A stretch of DNA of 64,000 nucleotides from Mucilaginibacter sp. PPCGB 2223 (GTDB taxonomy: Bacteria > Bacteroidota > Bacteroidia > Sphingobacteriales > Sphingobacteriaceae): positions 496,001 to 560,000 of the forward strand of contig NZ_MDJS01000001.1 of assembly GCF_001705515.1 (NCBI RefSeq), given 5' to 3'. This document shows positions 42,142 through 51,767 of this stretch, piece by piece. The notes beneath the pieces were generated by a model that was not told the DNA's origin, did not search any database, and saw nothing but the letters and a program-made list of their open reading frames with translations. The translations under genes and the position numbers were made by a program. The number at the start of each line of letters is the position of its first letter. Position 1 is the first letter of the stretch.

Positions 42142-45100
42142 GTGGAATACGTGTATAACCCTAAATTAATTTTAAAGCGATTGCTGATAGGCGCCATTGT
42201 GTTATTAGTGGCTATAAGTCAGGTAAAAGCTCAAACTATTACCCTTCGGGCATTGGACGCCGGTCCATATTCACCGGGCTCAACCATAGCCGTGCCGTTC
42301 AGCATCAGCGATGCTACGGGCTGCATCAATCAGAATAATATTTTTAATTTATATATTTCATCAACTCCAGGTGGCATTCCCGATACCAAGATCGGTACAT
42401 TCAATGGTTTTTATACCACTTTCGTAAACGGTACTTTGCCTGCATCTTTAACTCCTGGTAGTTATAACCTTGAGGTACGTGCCACCAGCCCCGCAATTGC
42501 AACTGCAAGAGCGACCATCAATATTATTGAAGGATCGGCTTTGTCGGCCAAGATAACTTCACAAAGCATCAGCAGTAGCAGCCAGGATGTATTCGGTAAC
42601 TGTAATGGTCGCCCAGGAAATTTCGATTTTTTAAATCAATCCACATCTGGCAGTGTGGTAACAGCTGCTTTTTATAACGAATTAAGTCAGAACCTTGAAA
42701 ACACCCTTACATTAAACCCAAGCGCGAGTTTTAATGCGGTAACATCGCATTATACAATTTTAGTTAAAGCTACAAGCGGCGGCCTTACCGCAACAAAAGC
42801 TTACGCCCTCATCAATAACTTGGTGAACACCAGTTTTGGCGCCACGGGTAGTAATACTGTGTGTTTAATAAACGGTAAAGGCACATTGGTTTACAATATG
42901 GATATTTCATCGGCCAACGGGTTACAAAAAAACTACCCCGGTAATATCTATTCAGTTGATTGGGGCGATGGTACCAATACCAAATATACTTATTGTCAGA
43001 TCAGCGCCTCCGGCGGACAGATCACACACGATTATGCTACGCCATCCTGCGGTGTGACAAGCAACGGGCATACTAATGTGTTCCCGGTAAATATACTGGT
43101 TATCAGTCCGTTCTGTGGTTCGGTTGGTACGCAGGTTACCAGCTATGCCAAGGTGCTGCAACCGCCAAGCAACAGCTTTACCGGCAACGGTGCTTACGCG
43201 TGCTTAAATGTGCCGGTATCTTTCACTAATACCTCATTCCCGGGCGACGACGCTAACAGCCAGACTTCAAATTGCCGGAACTCAAACGCCAAGTACAGCT
43301 GGTATGTGGATGGGCAATTGCAGGGTACCAACATGGCCCTGAATGATAAGTTTGCTTATACCTTTACCACGACAGGCACCCACACTGTATTACTGCGCTT
43401 ACAACAAAGCGGCGATGGCTGCGGCGCTACAGATTTTTCGGGAACGATCTGCGTAGAAGCAGCCCCTCAGCCAAAGTTCAGCCTGAGCGATTCGGTTTTT
43501 TGTAGTTCGTCGATCATTATCCCTACCGATCTTTCTGTTGTTGATAACAGCTGTTCCGGTAGTTCTCATGGCTATACCTGGACGGTTACCGGTCCGGCCG
43601 CCGTAACCTATGTCGATGGTACCAACGCCCACAGCAAACAGCCTAAGTTTATATTCGGCACAGCTGGTACTTATAAAGTGATGCTGAGTATCGACGCTGC
43701 CTGTGGCCCGATCAACACGCCAGCACAAACCATTATTATCAATACGAGCCCGGTAGCCAAATTGGCCGCCGATAACGAGTTTTGCGGTAAAATGCAGCTC
43801 TTTACCTTTGATGATAAGAGTCCGCTCACGCAGGCTACATTCAGCGGTACAACGCTTGCCCAGCCGGACACTTACACCTGGGCTGTAAGCGGCGGCGGGT
43901 ATTCTTTCCAGAACGGAACCACAGCCAACTCAAAATATCCGCAGATCTTATTTAACGATTATGGTACTTACACAGTTACTGTTACGCACAAAAACACCTG
44001 CGGCAGCGTTTCGGCAACACAAAAATTAAGCTTTAAAGAGTCGCCGACGGTAAACGCTGGCCCGAATCAAACCGGTGTTTGCCCGGGCAGCACGGTTACC
44101 TTAGCAGGTAGCATAACGGGCCCGACCCCGCAAAGCTTCGGCTGGGTAGGGGGTACCGGCACTTTTGCACCCGACAGGAATACGCTGACCGCAGTTTATA
44201 CGCCTTCGGCAGCAGAGATTGCTGCAGGGCAGGTTAAGCTAACCCTGAAAGCATCGACAACTAACCCCAAGCCTTGTGATATAGTAACCAGCGATGTACT
44301 GATCACCATCAATCCTACAAATAACATAACCAGCACTGCCGGCAAAACCATTTGTACCGGTACAGCAGTTAACTATCAGCCAACTGCAACTGTTACCGGA
44401 AGCACTTTCACCTGGACAGCCTCGGCGACAGTTAATGCCAGCGGTTTTACAGCAAGCGGCAGCGGCCCGATCAGCGACGTGCTTGTGAACACCGACCCGG
44501 TAAACAATGCAGTGGTAACTTATATCATCACACCGGTAAGTAATGGCTGTAACGGTGTTTCGTTTACTTATAAAGTAACTGTTACACCTAATCCTGTAGT
44601 TACCGCAACTTTAATCAATAACACCATTTGCAGTGGCATTAAAGCTGGCATCGTATTGGCTTCGAATTTGCCGGGTACCACTTATACCTGGACAAGTACT
44701 GCGAGTGCCGGCGTAACCGGCAATACAAATCAGGCTACCGCAGTTTCTATAGCCAAGATCGATGATATTTTAAATACGACAGTTACTACAACAGCGTCAA
44801 CAGCAACTTATGTTATTACGCCGGTGAGCCCTAACGGCTGCAGCGGTAATTCAATTACTGTAACAGTTAATATTTTGCCTCCGCCCGTACAGGCCAATGC
44901 CGGGTCTAATGAGGAGATATGCAATTCGGCTGTTTACGTGCTGAAGGGTAATGCGCCAGCGCCTTCATCCGGCCAGTGGTCGGTAGTATCAGGCAATGCC
45001 GCGGGCGTTACTTTTGCCGATGCTACTCAGCCAAATACCGTAGTAAGCGGTTTGGTTGGTGGCCAGCAATATCTTTTTAGGTGGACGATCACCGGCGCAT

Positions 45101-47577
45101 CAACCTGCGCGCCAAGCACGAGCGACGTAACCATTACCGATCTGCCTGCTCTGGCAAGCAGCATCAGCTTTAACCAGCCGCAGGTGTGCCAGGGGCAGAC
45201 TGTCACTATTTTAGGTACGAACCCAACAGGCGGTAATAAAACCTATGCTTATGCATGGCAAAGCAGTACCGATAATGTGAACTGGAACCCGGTTAGCGGT
45301 CAAAGCGGAATTAATTTAACTGTTTTGGTTACCAACTCGATGTGGTACAGGCAGGTGGTAACTTCGGGGCCGTGCAGTAACATCAGCAATAGCATACAGA
45401 TTAACGTGTTGCCACCGATAGCCAGCAATACCATCACGGCCGATCAAACTATCTGCGCCAATAATCAGCCTGCTCTGCTAACCGGCAGTCAGGCCACAGG
45501 CGGGGGTACAAATTATGCTTACCAATGGCAAACCAGTACCGATAACGGCAAAACCTGGGCAGATATAGCCGGTGCGACTTCGATCGGTTATCAGCCGCCG
45601 GTATTGACCGTAAGCACAATGTACCGCCGTAATATCAGCACCCAGGTTTGTACCGGCGCTTTTCAAAACAGCAGTAATGCGGTGAGCATTACCGCAAACC
45701 CGTCGGCGAAAGCCAACTATGTTTATATTACTGATAAATCCTGCGCGCCATTTGTTATCGATAGCCATAACATCGCAGCTACCGATTACCCTGACCGTAA
45801 CGCACAATATACCTGGTATGCTAACGGTGTTTCTATAGGAACAGGCTTAATTTTCCCGGGTTATACTATCAATACCGATGGCCAGAGTGTAGATATCAAA
45901 CTGGTAGCCACCAATAAATTTAACTGCGGCGATAATGTGTTTACGCACACCTTCAGCACAACCAAAGAAGTTACGGCGGTCATTGCACAAAACGTAAGCT
46001 CGGGCTGCGGGCCGTTAACGGTTAATTTTACCAATGCATCAAGCCCGCTTACCAACTCTGCCTTTGTGTGGGATTTTGGCAACGGAGTTAAATCGACTGC
46101 CGTTAACCCCGGCAACGTGGTTTTTCAGGCCGATCCAACTGGTAAAGATATTGTTTATACAGTTACACTTACCGCGAATACTCCCTGCGGTATCAAAGTA
46201 ACTACAAGTAAAGTTACTGTTCATAACTCGCCTAAAACCATCATCACGCCCGATAACGTAATGGGTTGCTCGCCGTTTACCGTGAATATGGTCAACCGTT
46301 CGATAGGCGGAGGAGCTACATATACGTACGATTTTGGCGACGGAAGCCCGGTACAAACCGTACCTGATACGCAAACCGTTCATCATACCTATACTAACGC
46401 CAAAACGCAGAATTACACCATCAAAGCCACAGCACAAAGCGCCTGCGGTATTGGACAGACACAAACTTATACCGTAACCGTATCGCCGAATTCGATCGTA
46501 CCTGCATTGATCGTTGATGCGCCTCAACTGGCAGGTTGTGCGCCATGGACGGTCACTTTCCATAACAATACCACAGGTGCCACCAATTTCGAGTACGATT
46601 TTGGTGATGGCAGTCCGCTTGTACAAAGTAACATTTCACCAGAGCTGATCACGCATACGTTTACAAAAGGCGGTACATACACCGTGCGTGTAAAAGCAAC
46701 CAATAGCTGCTCGGTTAATTATGCAACACACGTAATTACTGTATATCCGCAACCCGCACCCGATTTTACTGCCGATATCACCCAGGCCTGTACACGCGCT
46801 ATGGTAACGTTCACCAACAAAACACCTGTAGCCAATACCTATATCTGGGATTTTGGCGACGGGACGACATCTACTGCCGTGAACCCAACGCACAGGTTCG
46901 ATTATACACATTCGCCCTACACGGTAACGCTCACGGCAATTGCCAATATGGGTTGCCCGGGCAGCATGGTTAAAAAATCGTATATTACTATAACCGCACC
47001 GCCATTGGCTCAATTTATTGAGAAGGATAGTGTGATCTCTTATCCTAACAAAACCTTTACGTTTACCGATAAAACAAGCCGCAGCACCCCGGTTACCTGG
47101 ATGTGGAACTTTGGCGACGGGCAAACAGCAAGCAAGCAAAACCCCGAACATACGTATGCCGATACCGGTTATTACAAAGTGCGTTTAATTGTTTACAACG
47201 TACAGGGTTGTGCCGATACCGTTATTCACCATGTGCGTATTACCGGTGTGCCGGGACAAATGTACCTGCCTAATGCCTTTATGCCGAACAGCAGCAACAG
47301 GGAATTGACGACCTTTAAAGCCATCGGCTCAGGCATTAAAGAAATGTCGCTGCGTATCTATAATAACTTTGGCCAGTTGGTATGGCAAACCAACAAGCTG
47401 AATGCCCAGGGACAACCGACCGAAGGCTGGGATGGTACCATACACGGGCAACTGGCGCAACAGGGCGTTTATATCTGGGAGGCCAGTGCAACGTTCCAGA
47501 ACGGATTGGAATGGCGGGGAATGAGCTATAATGGCTCAGCACCACAGCGCAGCGGCACACTTAACCTGGTGCGATAA
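42142..47577 (+). CDS. Giant PKD-repeat protein with T9SS type B C-terminal domain
   Basis: An 1811-residue exported adhesin-like protein starting at GTG (42142) after an AAGGAAAGG Shine-Dalgarno-like stretch. The signal peptide is LLIGAIVLLVAISQVKA-Q. Many Ig-like and PKD repeats follow. The later PKD copies show the typical WDFGDG core (YIWDFGDGTTSTAVNP, WMWNFGDGQTASKQNP). The C-terminal about 100 residues match the gliding-motility-associated type B sorting domain (YLPNAFMPN, then LRIYNNFGQLVWQT and GWDG, then GVYIWEA), so it should be secreted by the type IX system and attached or released at the surface. Confidence 0.9.
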   Translation: MEYVYNPKLILKRLLIGAIVLLVAISQVKAQTITLRALDAGPYSPGSTIAVPFSISDATGCINQNNIFNLYISSTPGGIPDTKIGTFNGFYTTFVNGTLPASLTPGSYNLEVRATSPAIATARATINIIEGSALSAKITSQSISSSSQDVFGNCNGRPGNFDFLNQSTSGSVVTAAFYNELSQNLENTLTLNPSASFNAVTSHYTILVKATSGGLTATKAYALINNLVNTSFGATGSNTVCLINGKGTLVYNMDISSANGLQKNYPGNIYSVDWGDGTNTKYTYCQISASGGQITHDYATPSCGVTSNGHTNVFPVNILVISPFCGSVGTQVTSYAKVLQPPSNSFTGNGAYACLNVPVSFTNTSFPGDDANSQTSNCRNSNAKYSWYVDGQLQGTNMALNDKFAYTFTTTGTHTVLLRLQQSGDGCGATDFSGTICVEAAPQPKFSLSDSVFCSSSIIIPTDLSVVDNSCSGSSHGYTWTVTGPAAVTYVDGTNAHSKQPKFIFGTAGTYKVMLSIDAACGPINTPAQTIIINTSPVAKLAADNEFCGKMQLFTFDDKSPLTQATFSGTTLAQPDTYTWAVSGGGYSFQNGTTANSKYPQILFNDYGTYTVTVTHKNTCGSVSATQKLSFKESPTVNAGPNQTGVCPGSTVTLAGSITGPTPQSFGWVGGTGTFAPDRNTLTAVYTPSAAEIAAGQVKLTLKASTTNPKPCDIVTSDVLITINPTNNITSTAGKTICTGTAVNYQPTATVTGSTFTWTASATVNASGFTASGSGPISDVLVNTDPVNNAVVTYIITPVSNGCNGVSFTYKVTVTPNPVVTATLINNTICSGIKAGIVLASNLPGTTYTWTSTASAGVTGNTNQATAVSIAKIDDILNTTVTTTASTATYVITPVSPNGCSGNSITVTVNILPPPVQANAGSNEEICNSAVYVLKGNAPAPSSGQWSVVSGNAAGVTFADATQPNTVVSGLVGGQQYLFRWTITGASTCAPSTSDVTITDLPALASSISFNQPQVCQGQTVTILGTNPTGGNKTYAYAWQSSTDNVNWNPVSGQSGINLTVLVTNSMWYRQVVTSGPCSNISNSIQINVLPPIASNTITADQTICANNQPALLTGSQATGGGTNYAYQWQTSTDNGKTWADIAGATSIGYQPPVLTVSTMYRRNISTQVCTGAFQNSSNAVSITANPSAKANYVYITDKSCAPFVIDSHNIAATDYPDRNAQYTWYANGVSIGTGLIFPGYTINTDGQSVDIKLVATNKFNCGDNVFTHTFSTTKEVTAVIAQNVSSGCGPLTVNFTNASSPLTNSAFVWDFGNGVKSTAVNPGNVVFQADPTGKDIVYTVTLTANTPCGIKVTTSKVTVHNSPKTIITPDNVMGCSPFTVNMVNRSIGGGATYTYDFGDGSPVQTVPDTQTVHHTYTNAKTQNYTIKATAQSACGIGQTQTYTVTVSPNSIVPALIVDAPQLAGCAPWTVTFHNNTTGATNFEYDFGDGSPLVQSNISPELITHTFTKGGTYTVRVKATNSCSVNYATHVITVYPQPAPDFTADITQACTRAMVTFTNKTPVANTYIWDFGDGTTSTAVNPTHRFDYTHSPYTVTLTAIANMGCPGSMVKKSYITITAPPLAQFIEKDSVISYPNKTFTFTDKTSRSTPVTWMWNFGDGQTASKQNPEHTYADTGYYKVRLIVYNVQGCADTVIHHVRITGVPGQMYLPNAFMPNSSNRELTTFKAIGSGIKEMSLRIYNNFGQLVWQTNKLNAQGQPTEGWDGTIHGQLAQQGVYIWEASATFQNGLEWRGMSYNGSAPQRSGTLNLVR

Positions 47578-47617
47578 TCCGGATAGGGATTTATTACGTA
47601 ATTGTCGGGTAAATAAT

Positions 47618-47625
47618 TATTTTTG
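47618..47625 (+). promoter_or_regulatory. Candidate -7 box for the GT8 gene
   Basis: TATTTTTG matches TAnnTTTG and lies 18 bases before the ATG at 47643. The nearest upstream TTG is only 13 bases away, closer than the usual -33 spacing. Confidence 0.4.
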
Positions 47626-47642
47626 GTACATACTGCACACGA

Positions 47643-48539
47643 ATGAGTAAAAATCCGGCATCAGGTATTATCCCAGTAGTCATAGTTACCGATGAGCATT
47701 ACGTTATTCACCTGGCGGCGCTGCTCAAATCCATCGAAATGAACCATAAAAGCGGCGAACATATCGCTGTTTATGTGATAGCTGACGGCGTAAAAAAAAG
47801 TAGTCAGAAAAAAATACACGCTTCGGTAAGCGCGGATATGTTCAGCATTACCTGGGTAAAGATGGAGGATACCATTCCGCCCGGTGTTAAGCTTCCGCTC
47901 GACAGGACATCATACCCGGTAACTATCTACCTGCGCCTGTTTATTGAACATATCGTACCGAAAGATACCAAAAAAGCTTTGTTTTTGGATGTGGATATGA
48001 TTGTGCTGGAAGATGTAAGCAAGCTGTACAACCACGATTTGGCCGATAACGTGATAGCTGCCGTGCAGGACCCTCGTTTGCTTACTTTCGATAACAGTTG
48101 GGGCGGTATCTTCAATTACAAAGAGCTGGGCTTTGCACCTGATACCAAATACTTCAATACCGGTTTGCTGATCTTCAATATGCCCAAATGGACCGAGGGT
48201 AACTATGCACAAAAGATCATTGATTGTATTGACGATAATATCAAATTCGCCAACTACCCCGATCAATACGGTTTTAATGTGGTATTGGCCAATAAATGGC
48301 TCGAACTGGATGCCAGGTGGAATTATTTTGCTTCAGGCGATATCGAAAAACCATTCCTGGTGCATTTTATATCGCGTAAGCCCTTTTACACCTCGTATAA
48401 TTATAACCCTAAATACCAGGAGCAGTTTTACGGATATCTGAAAATGACCGAATGGCGCAATGCCAAACCCATCGGTGAATTGAACCGCTATGCCAAGAAG
48501 TTAAAAAATATCTGGATTAAGATCAAAAAGAAGTTTTAG
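47643..48539 (+). CDS. Family 8 glycosyltransferase
   Basis: A 298-residue GT-A-fold enzyme of family GT8. The DxD metal motif is in KALFLDVDMIVLEDVSKLYN (D-V-D), the nucleotide-sugar site includes IVTDEHYVIHLAALLKSIEM, and YFNTGLLIFNMPKW and PDQYGFNVVLANKWLELDARWNY are further family motifs, with FLVHFISRKPF near the C terminus. It probably adds a hexose to lipopolysaccharide or another envelope glycan. The sugar is not predictable. No other glycan genes are adjacent. Confidence 0.88.
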   Translation: MSKNPASGIIPVVIVTDEHYVIHLAALLKSIEMNHKSGEHIAVYVIADGVKKSSQKKIHASVSADMFSITWVKMEDTIPPGVKLPLDRTSYPVTIYLRLFIEHIVPKDTKKALFLDVDMIVLEDVSKLYNHDLADNVIAAVQDPRLLTFDNSWGGIFNYKELGFAPDTKYFNTGLLIFNMPKWTEGNYAQKIIDCIDDNIKFANYPDQYGFNVVLANKWLELDARWNYFASGDIEKPFLVHFISRKPFYTSYNYNPKYQEQFYGYLKMTEWRNAKPIGELNRYAKKLKNIWIKIKKKF

Positions 48540-48579
48540 TGTAGGGTTACACTTTTTTATTTGAGATTACACCGATTTC

Positions 48580-49212
48580 CTACAATAATTTTTCCCGCGC
48601 GATAAATGCCTGTATGGTATCCGGCGCTGTCATCAGGAATGTGTGAATACCCAGTTTTGCTGCGGTCTCCAGGTGTTGCGGGCTGTCGTCAATAAACAGG
48701 GTTTCCTCTGGCTTCAGGTTCGCATCAGACAGGATGTGCTCAAAAATTTCGGCATCGGGTTTACGTTTGCCTATAAAGTGCGAATAATACACTTTCTCGA
48801 ACAAATGATCATTTCCCTCAAACCCGTATTCATGGTGCAGATAGTCCATCACAGCATCGTAATGTATGGCGTTGATGTTACTGAGCAGGAAAGTACGGTA
48901 TTTACTTTTGAGCTTTGCAAGCAAATCGTTATTGCCTTTGGCAATACCTAAAAGCATCTTGTTCCAGGCATTGTCTATCTGCTCATCGGTTAAGCCGGGG
49001 TTATTGGCCTTTTCGCGTATGCGGTTTCTGAATTCGCCTGCGGTGATCTCACCTTTTTCGAAAGCGTTAAAGATATCGTCCTGCTTACGGTGCCCAAAAA
49101 ACTCGGTTGCGCTGGTAATACCCAAATCGGCAAAAGCCTGTTGCGTTAAAGCAAAATCAATGCTGAAAATTACGTTTCCGTAATCAAAAATGATGTTTTT
49201 AATCTGATCCAT
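48580..49212 (-). CDS. HAD-superfamily hydrolase, subfamily IA
   Basis: A 210-residue HAD phosphatase. Motif I is IIFDYGNVIFSID near residue 9, where the second catalytic Asp of DxD is replaced by Gly (DYGN), as in many YihX-type HADs. Motif II is FLLSNINAIHYD, motif III contains GKRKPDAEIFEHIL and motif IV is TLFIDDSPQHLETAA. It probably dephosphorylates a small phosphometabolite. The product is cytosolic and the gene ends close to the convergent GT8 stop. Confidence 0.88.
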   Translation of the reverse strand: MDQIKNIIFDYGNVIFSIDFALTQQAFADLGITSATEFFGHRKQDDIFNAFEKGEITAGEFRNRIREKANNPGLTDEQIDNAWNKMLLGIAKGNNDLLAKLKSKYRTFLLSNINAIHYDAVMDYLHHEYGFEGNDHLFEKVYYSHFIGKRKPDAEIFEHILSDANLKPEETLFIDDSPQHLETAAKLGIHTFLMTAPDTIQAFIAREKLL

Positions 49213-49227
49213 GCGGGCGCAAATATA

Positions 49228-50244
49228 TTACACCGTTTCGGCTATAGCGTCAAATTTTTTTATATCATCGGCTGTTGAGCTGATCTTTTGTTTCCCGCCG
49301 CGGTTTGAGCGTAATGTACGCGAAAAAAGCGACAGGTCTCTGTCGAACAAAAAGCGGAACAATAAACCAGTGTACGAAGTATGGTAGCCCAGGTTTTCGT
49401 AATGTTCGTTTGCTATTGATTTTATTTTGGGAAGATTATTCCAGGGTACCGAAGGAAAGTCGTGATGTTCGTTATGGTAACCCACGTTCAGGTTAACACT
49501 ATTTAAAACGCCATAATAGCTTTTGGTTTCCTGTTCGTCACCATGGGTAAGATAATGCTCCTGCAGCCAGCGCGCACCGAGAGGGTGTAAACCGATGGAG
49601 AAAAAGAAACTGAACACCATGAACATAGTAGTCTTGGCTCCGAAGAAATAAATCATACAAGCCATAAAAGCAATTTCAACGATCCAGTTTACGGCTGTCC
49701 AGGCGTCAAAAAGCTGTATCTCCTTTAGCCTGAAAGGGCGCAAGGCCTGGAATATCGGGAACAGTAATAACCACACGGCTTTACCGTACCACGAATTGCT
49801 GATCAGTTTAGCTTCCCACTCAAAAGGCATATCTGCATCCAGTTCGGCCACGCCCTGGTAGGAGTGGTGCTTGATATGATATTTTTGAAACGATACTGAA
49901 CTGGGGAATGAAAGAGGCAGATTGGCCAGTATGCCGGCAAGTGTATTTAATGTGCGGTTCTTAAAAACCAGGTTATGTGCGCACTCATGTATACAGATGA
50001 ACAACGCATGGCTCGCGAATGCACCTATACAATAAGCTGCCGTTACCACCAGCCACCACGAGCTATTTTGCAAGGCGATGCCTATGCCTACCAGCAGGCT
50101 TACGCAAAGCACGATCACCAAAAAAGTATAGGGGTTGCGGCCTATAAGCTCTCTGATCTCGGGATGGTCGGTAATTATTTTTTTTGTTCGTTTTTTGTGA
50201 GGTTCGCTTTCGTCAGACCAGTTGAACTTGTTTATTTTGGGCAT
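49228..50244 (-). CDS. Sphingolipid delta-4 desaturase (DEGS-like) homologue
   Basis: A 338-residue membrane di-iron desaturase with three histidine boxes: HECAH near residue 90, HIKHH near 124 and HNEHH near 261. Beyond the boxes, wide segments resemble eukaryotic dihydroceramide desaturase DEGS1: ANLPLSFPSSVSFQKYHIKHH, and GLHPLGARWLQEHY, SYYGVLNSVNLNVGYHNEH and DFPSVPWNNLPKI. Many Bacteroidota make sphingolipids, so a role in desaturating a long-chain base is plausible; it is inferred. A TACCTTCG box (50287-50294) lies upstream. Confidence 0.8.
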   Translation of the reverse strand: MPKINKFNWSDESEPHKKRTKKIITDHPEIRELIGRNPYTFLVIVLCVSLLVGIGIALQNSSWWLVVTAAYCIGAFASHALFICIHECAHNLVFKNRTLNTLAGILANLPLSFPSSVSFQKYHIKHHSYQGVAELDADMPFEWEAKLISNSWYGKAVWLLLFPIFQALRPFRLKEIQLFDAWTAVNWIVEIAFMACMIYFFGAKTTMFMVFSFFFSIGLHPLGARWLQEHYLTHGDEQETKSYYGVLNSVNLNVGYHNEHHDFPSVPWNNLPKIKSIANEHYENLGYHTSYTGLLFRFLFDRDLSLFSRTLRSNRGGKQKISSTADDIKKFDAIAETV

Positions 50245-50396
50245 ACAGTTAAAATATGAACCTGCTCATTTGAAGCAGATAAAAACCGAAGGTAGTAAAA
50301 TAGGATGAGTTAAGTTATCAATAATTTGTCATAACTGTTATGGGTGTTTACGTAAACACTGATGATATCTAACCATTGGTGCTTATGTTGCCAGTA

Positions 50397-51305
50397 TCAA
50401 CACAAGCGCTGCCCCTTAACAAAACCGAATACTTTAGCCTGATAGGCAGGCAGATAAAAACCGGAGAAAAAAAGCATGTTAATGTTTAATACGTTGCCAT
50501 CGCAGCATGTAATATGCAGGGAGTTTTCATCATTGATGATAGTGCCGGGTGCGGTATTGGCACTTACAACTGTATTTATAACCTGTGCATCCATCAGTTT
50601 TACTTCTTGTTGATTAAATATGCTAAGCGCTCCTTTGTTCCAGGGATTGCAGGCGCGTATCAAATTACAAATTTCGGCTGCGGGCATTTGCTGCCAGTCA
50701 ATGCTTACATCTTTTAAAGCCGGACGTTGCTGATAGGCCCTGCTACCAATGCCTGAGATTACCGGCAAAGGCATTTTGTTGAGCAGTAAGCTCAAAATAT
50801 AAAACACGCCCTCTACACATATTTGCCCTAATACCTGGTTGGCTATCTCATAATTAAAATGCGGTTGGATATCAGTTTCTTTCAGCCAGTAGATAGGGCC
50901 GTCGTCAAATTTTTCGGATACTTTGTGGATGGCGACGCCTATCTTCTGACCATGTTTCAATTGCCAGAACACCGGGGTTGACCCCCGGTAAGCAGGCAAC
51001 GTGCCGAAGTGGATATTGAACAGCGGGGTAGGGCAGGTTTTTAATTTGTCGAGCCTGATGAGGTGCTTGTAGCCCAGCATAAAACAAACATCAAAATTAT
51101 GTTTAATCAGCCAGCTATAAAGGTCGGCAGGGTTTTTCTCCTGAGTGACATTAATATTAATCTGCTGCGCAAAAGCCGATATTTTTTGATTGACAAAATC
51201 ATCGGGCGAAGGCGAAAAATAAATATGCACCGATATCTGCTGACTTACAAGTGCGTAAACAAAAGGAATAAAAGTATCGGTGTTGGTGATAACGCCTATG
51301 CGCAT
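50397..51305 (-). CDS. Formyltransferase-like protein beside the peptide/collar cassette
   Basis: A 302-residue protein with an N-terminal formyl_trans_N fold (about 1-190) and a C-terminal OB-like domain resembling methionyl-tRNA formyltransferase (about 200-300). The catalytic Asn, His and Asp are present in FNIHFGTLPAYRGSTPVFWQ and FDDGPIYW. The C-terminal part shows WQQMPAAEICNLIRACNPWN and PGTI. It resembles Fmt or an ArnA/sugar N-formyltransferase and may not act on tRNA. The start at 51305 (MRIGVITNTD) is preferred over 51341. It lies 91 bases downstream of peptide gene 1 on the same strand. Confidence 0.75.
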   Translation of the reverse strand: MRIGVITNTDTFIPFVYALVSQQISVHIYFSPSPDDFVNQKISAFAQQININVTQEKNPADLYSWLIKHNFDVCFMLGYKHLIRLDKLKTCPTPLFNIHFGTLPAYRGSTPVFWQLKHGQKIGVAIHKVSEKFDDGPIYWLKETDIQPHFNYEIANQVLGQICVEGVFYILSLLLNKMPLPVISGIGSRAYQQRPALKDVSIDWQQMPAAEICNLIRACNPWNKGALSIFNQQEVKLMDAQVINTVVSANTAPGTIINDENSLHITCCDGNVLNINMLFFSGFYLPAYQAKVFGFVKGQRLC

Positions 51306-51396
51306 GTGTAGTAACTCAGGCATGAATCTGCCGTAATGCAAATTACTTAGGAATGTTTATAAAAGTATAGGTAAAGCCAATAAGCCTGTTGCTCTT

Positions 51397-51633
51397 TTAA
51401 GAATGTTGCAAATGCGAAAAAGTAAAAGTAGCCGCATGAGGCACGCCTTTAACATAGCCGTATTTCTTTGTATGGGCCGGATTGCTTGATTTAAAAGTGA
51501 AAGAAGCCTCGTTATGTGCTGCGGTAGGACCGCTGTTAATATTACCCTGGCTTATCAGTACAAGCGTCATCGGTTGCCAAACTTTTTTTTCTGGCTGACT
51601 TTTGTTGTCAGTTATCTCTGAATGGTTTTTCAT
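51397..51633 (-). CDS. Short peptide 1, paralogue flanking the tail-collar genes
   Basis: A 78-residue protein with no signal peptide. Residues 15-49 align without gaps to residues 21-55 of the peptide at 53863-54045, with 14 of 35 identical: EKK, W19, LIS (26-28), I32, GP (35-36), EA (42-43), F47 and S49. The C-terminal half appears to repeat the core (GPTAAHNEASFTF and later GVPHAATFTF). The charged leader, W-to-LIS segment and Gly-to-Glu spacing recall precursor peptides of modified natural products, but no maturase gene is seen. The function is unknown. A palindrome (51654-51674) lies 21 bases upstream. Confidence 0.7.
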   Translation of the reverse strand: MKNHSEITDNKSQPEKKVWQPMTLVLISQGNINSGPTAAHNEASFTFKSSNPAHTKKYGYVKGVPHAATFTFSHLQHS

Positions 51634-51653
51634 TGGTTATTATTTTTTTTAAA

Positions 51654-51674
51654 GTTAGCATTTCAAATGCTAAC
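51654..51674 (-). promoter_or_regulatory. 10-bp palindrome upstream of short peptide 1
   Basis: GTTAGCATTT-C-AAATGCTAAC is a perfect inverted repeat 21 bases from the ATG at 51633. It may be an operator or part of the promoter; a TTAGCATTTG string in it resembles a -7 box with one extra base. Confidence 0.45.
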
Positions 51675-51704
51675 ATCAATAAGTAATTGTTAAAATAATT
51701 ATTA

Positions 51705-51749
51705 AAAGCATATATACCTTAGCACTAATATGCAAGGTATATATGCTTT
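51705..51749 (-). terminator. 16-bp stem after the collar triad
   Basis: AAAGCATATATACCTT (51705-51720) is the exact reverse complement of 51734-51749 around a 13-base loop. On the minus strand it is followed by TTTTAATAATTATTTT. It would end the collar operon 19 bases after its last stop codon. Confidence 0.65.
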
Positions 51750-51767
51750 ATCTGCTGCTAAATGCCT

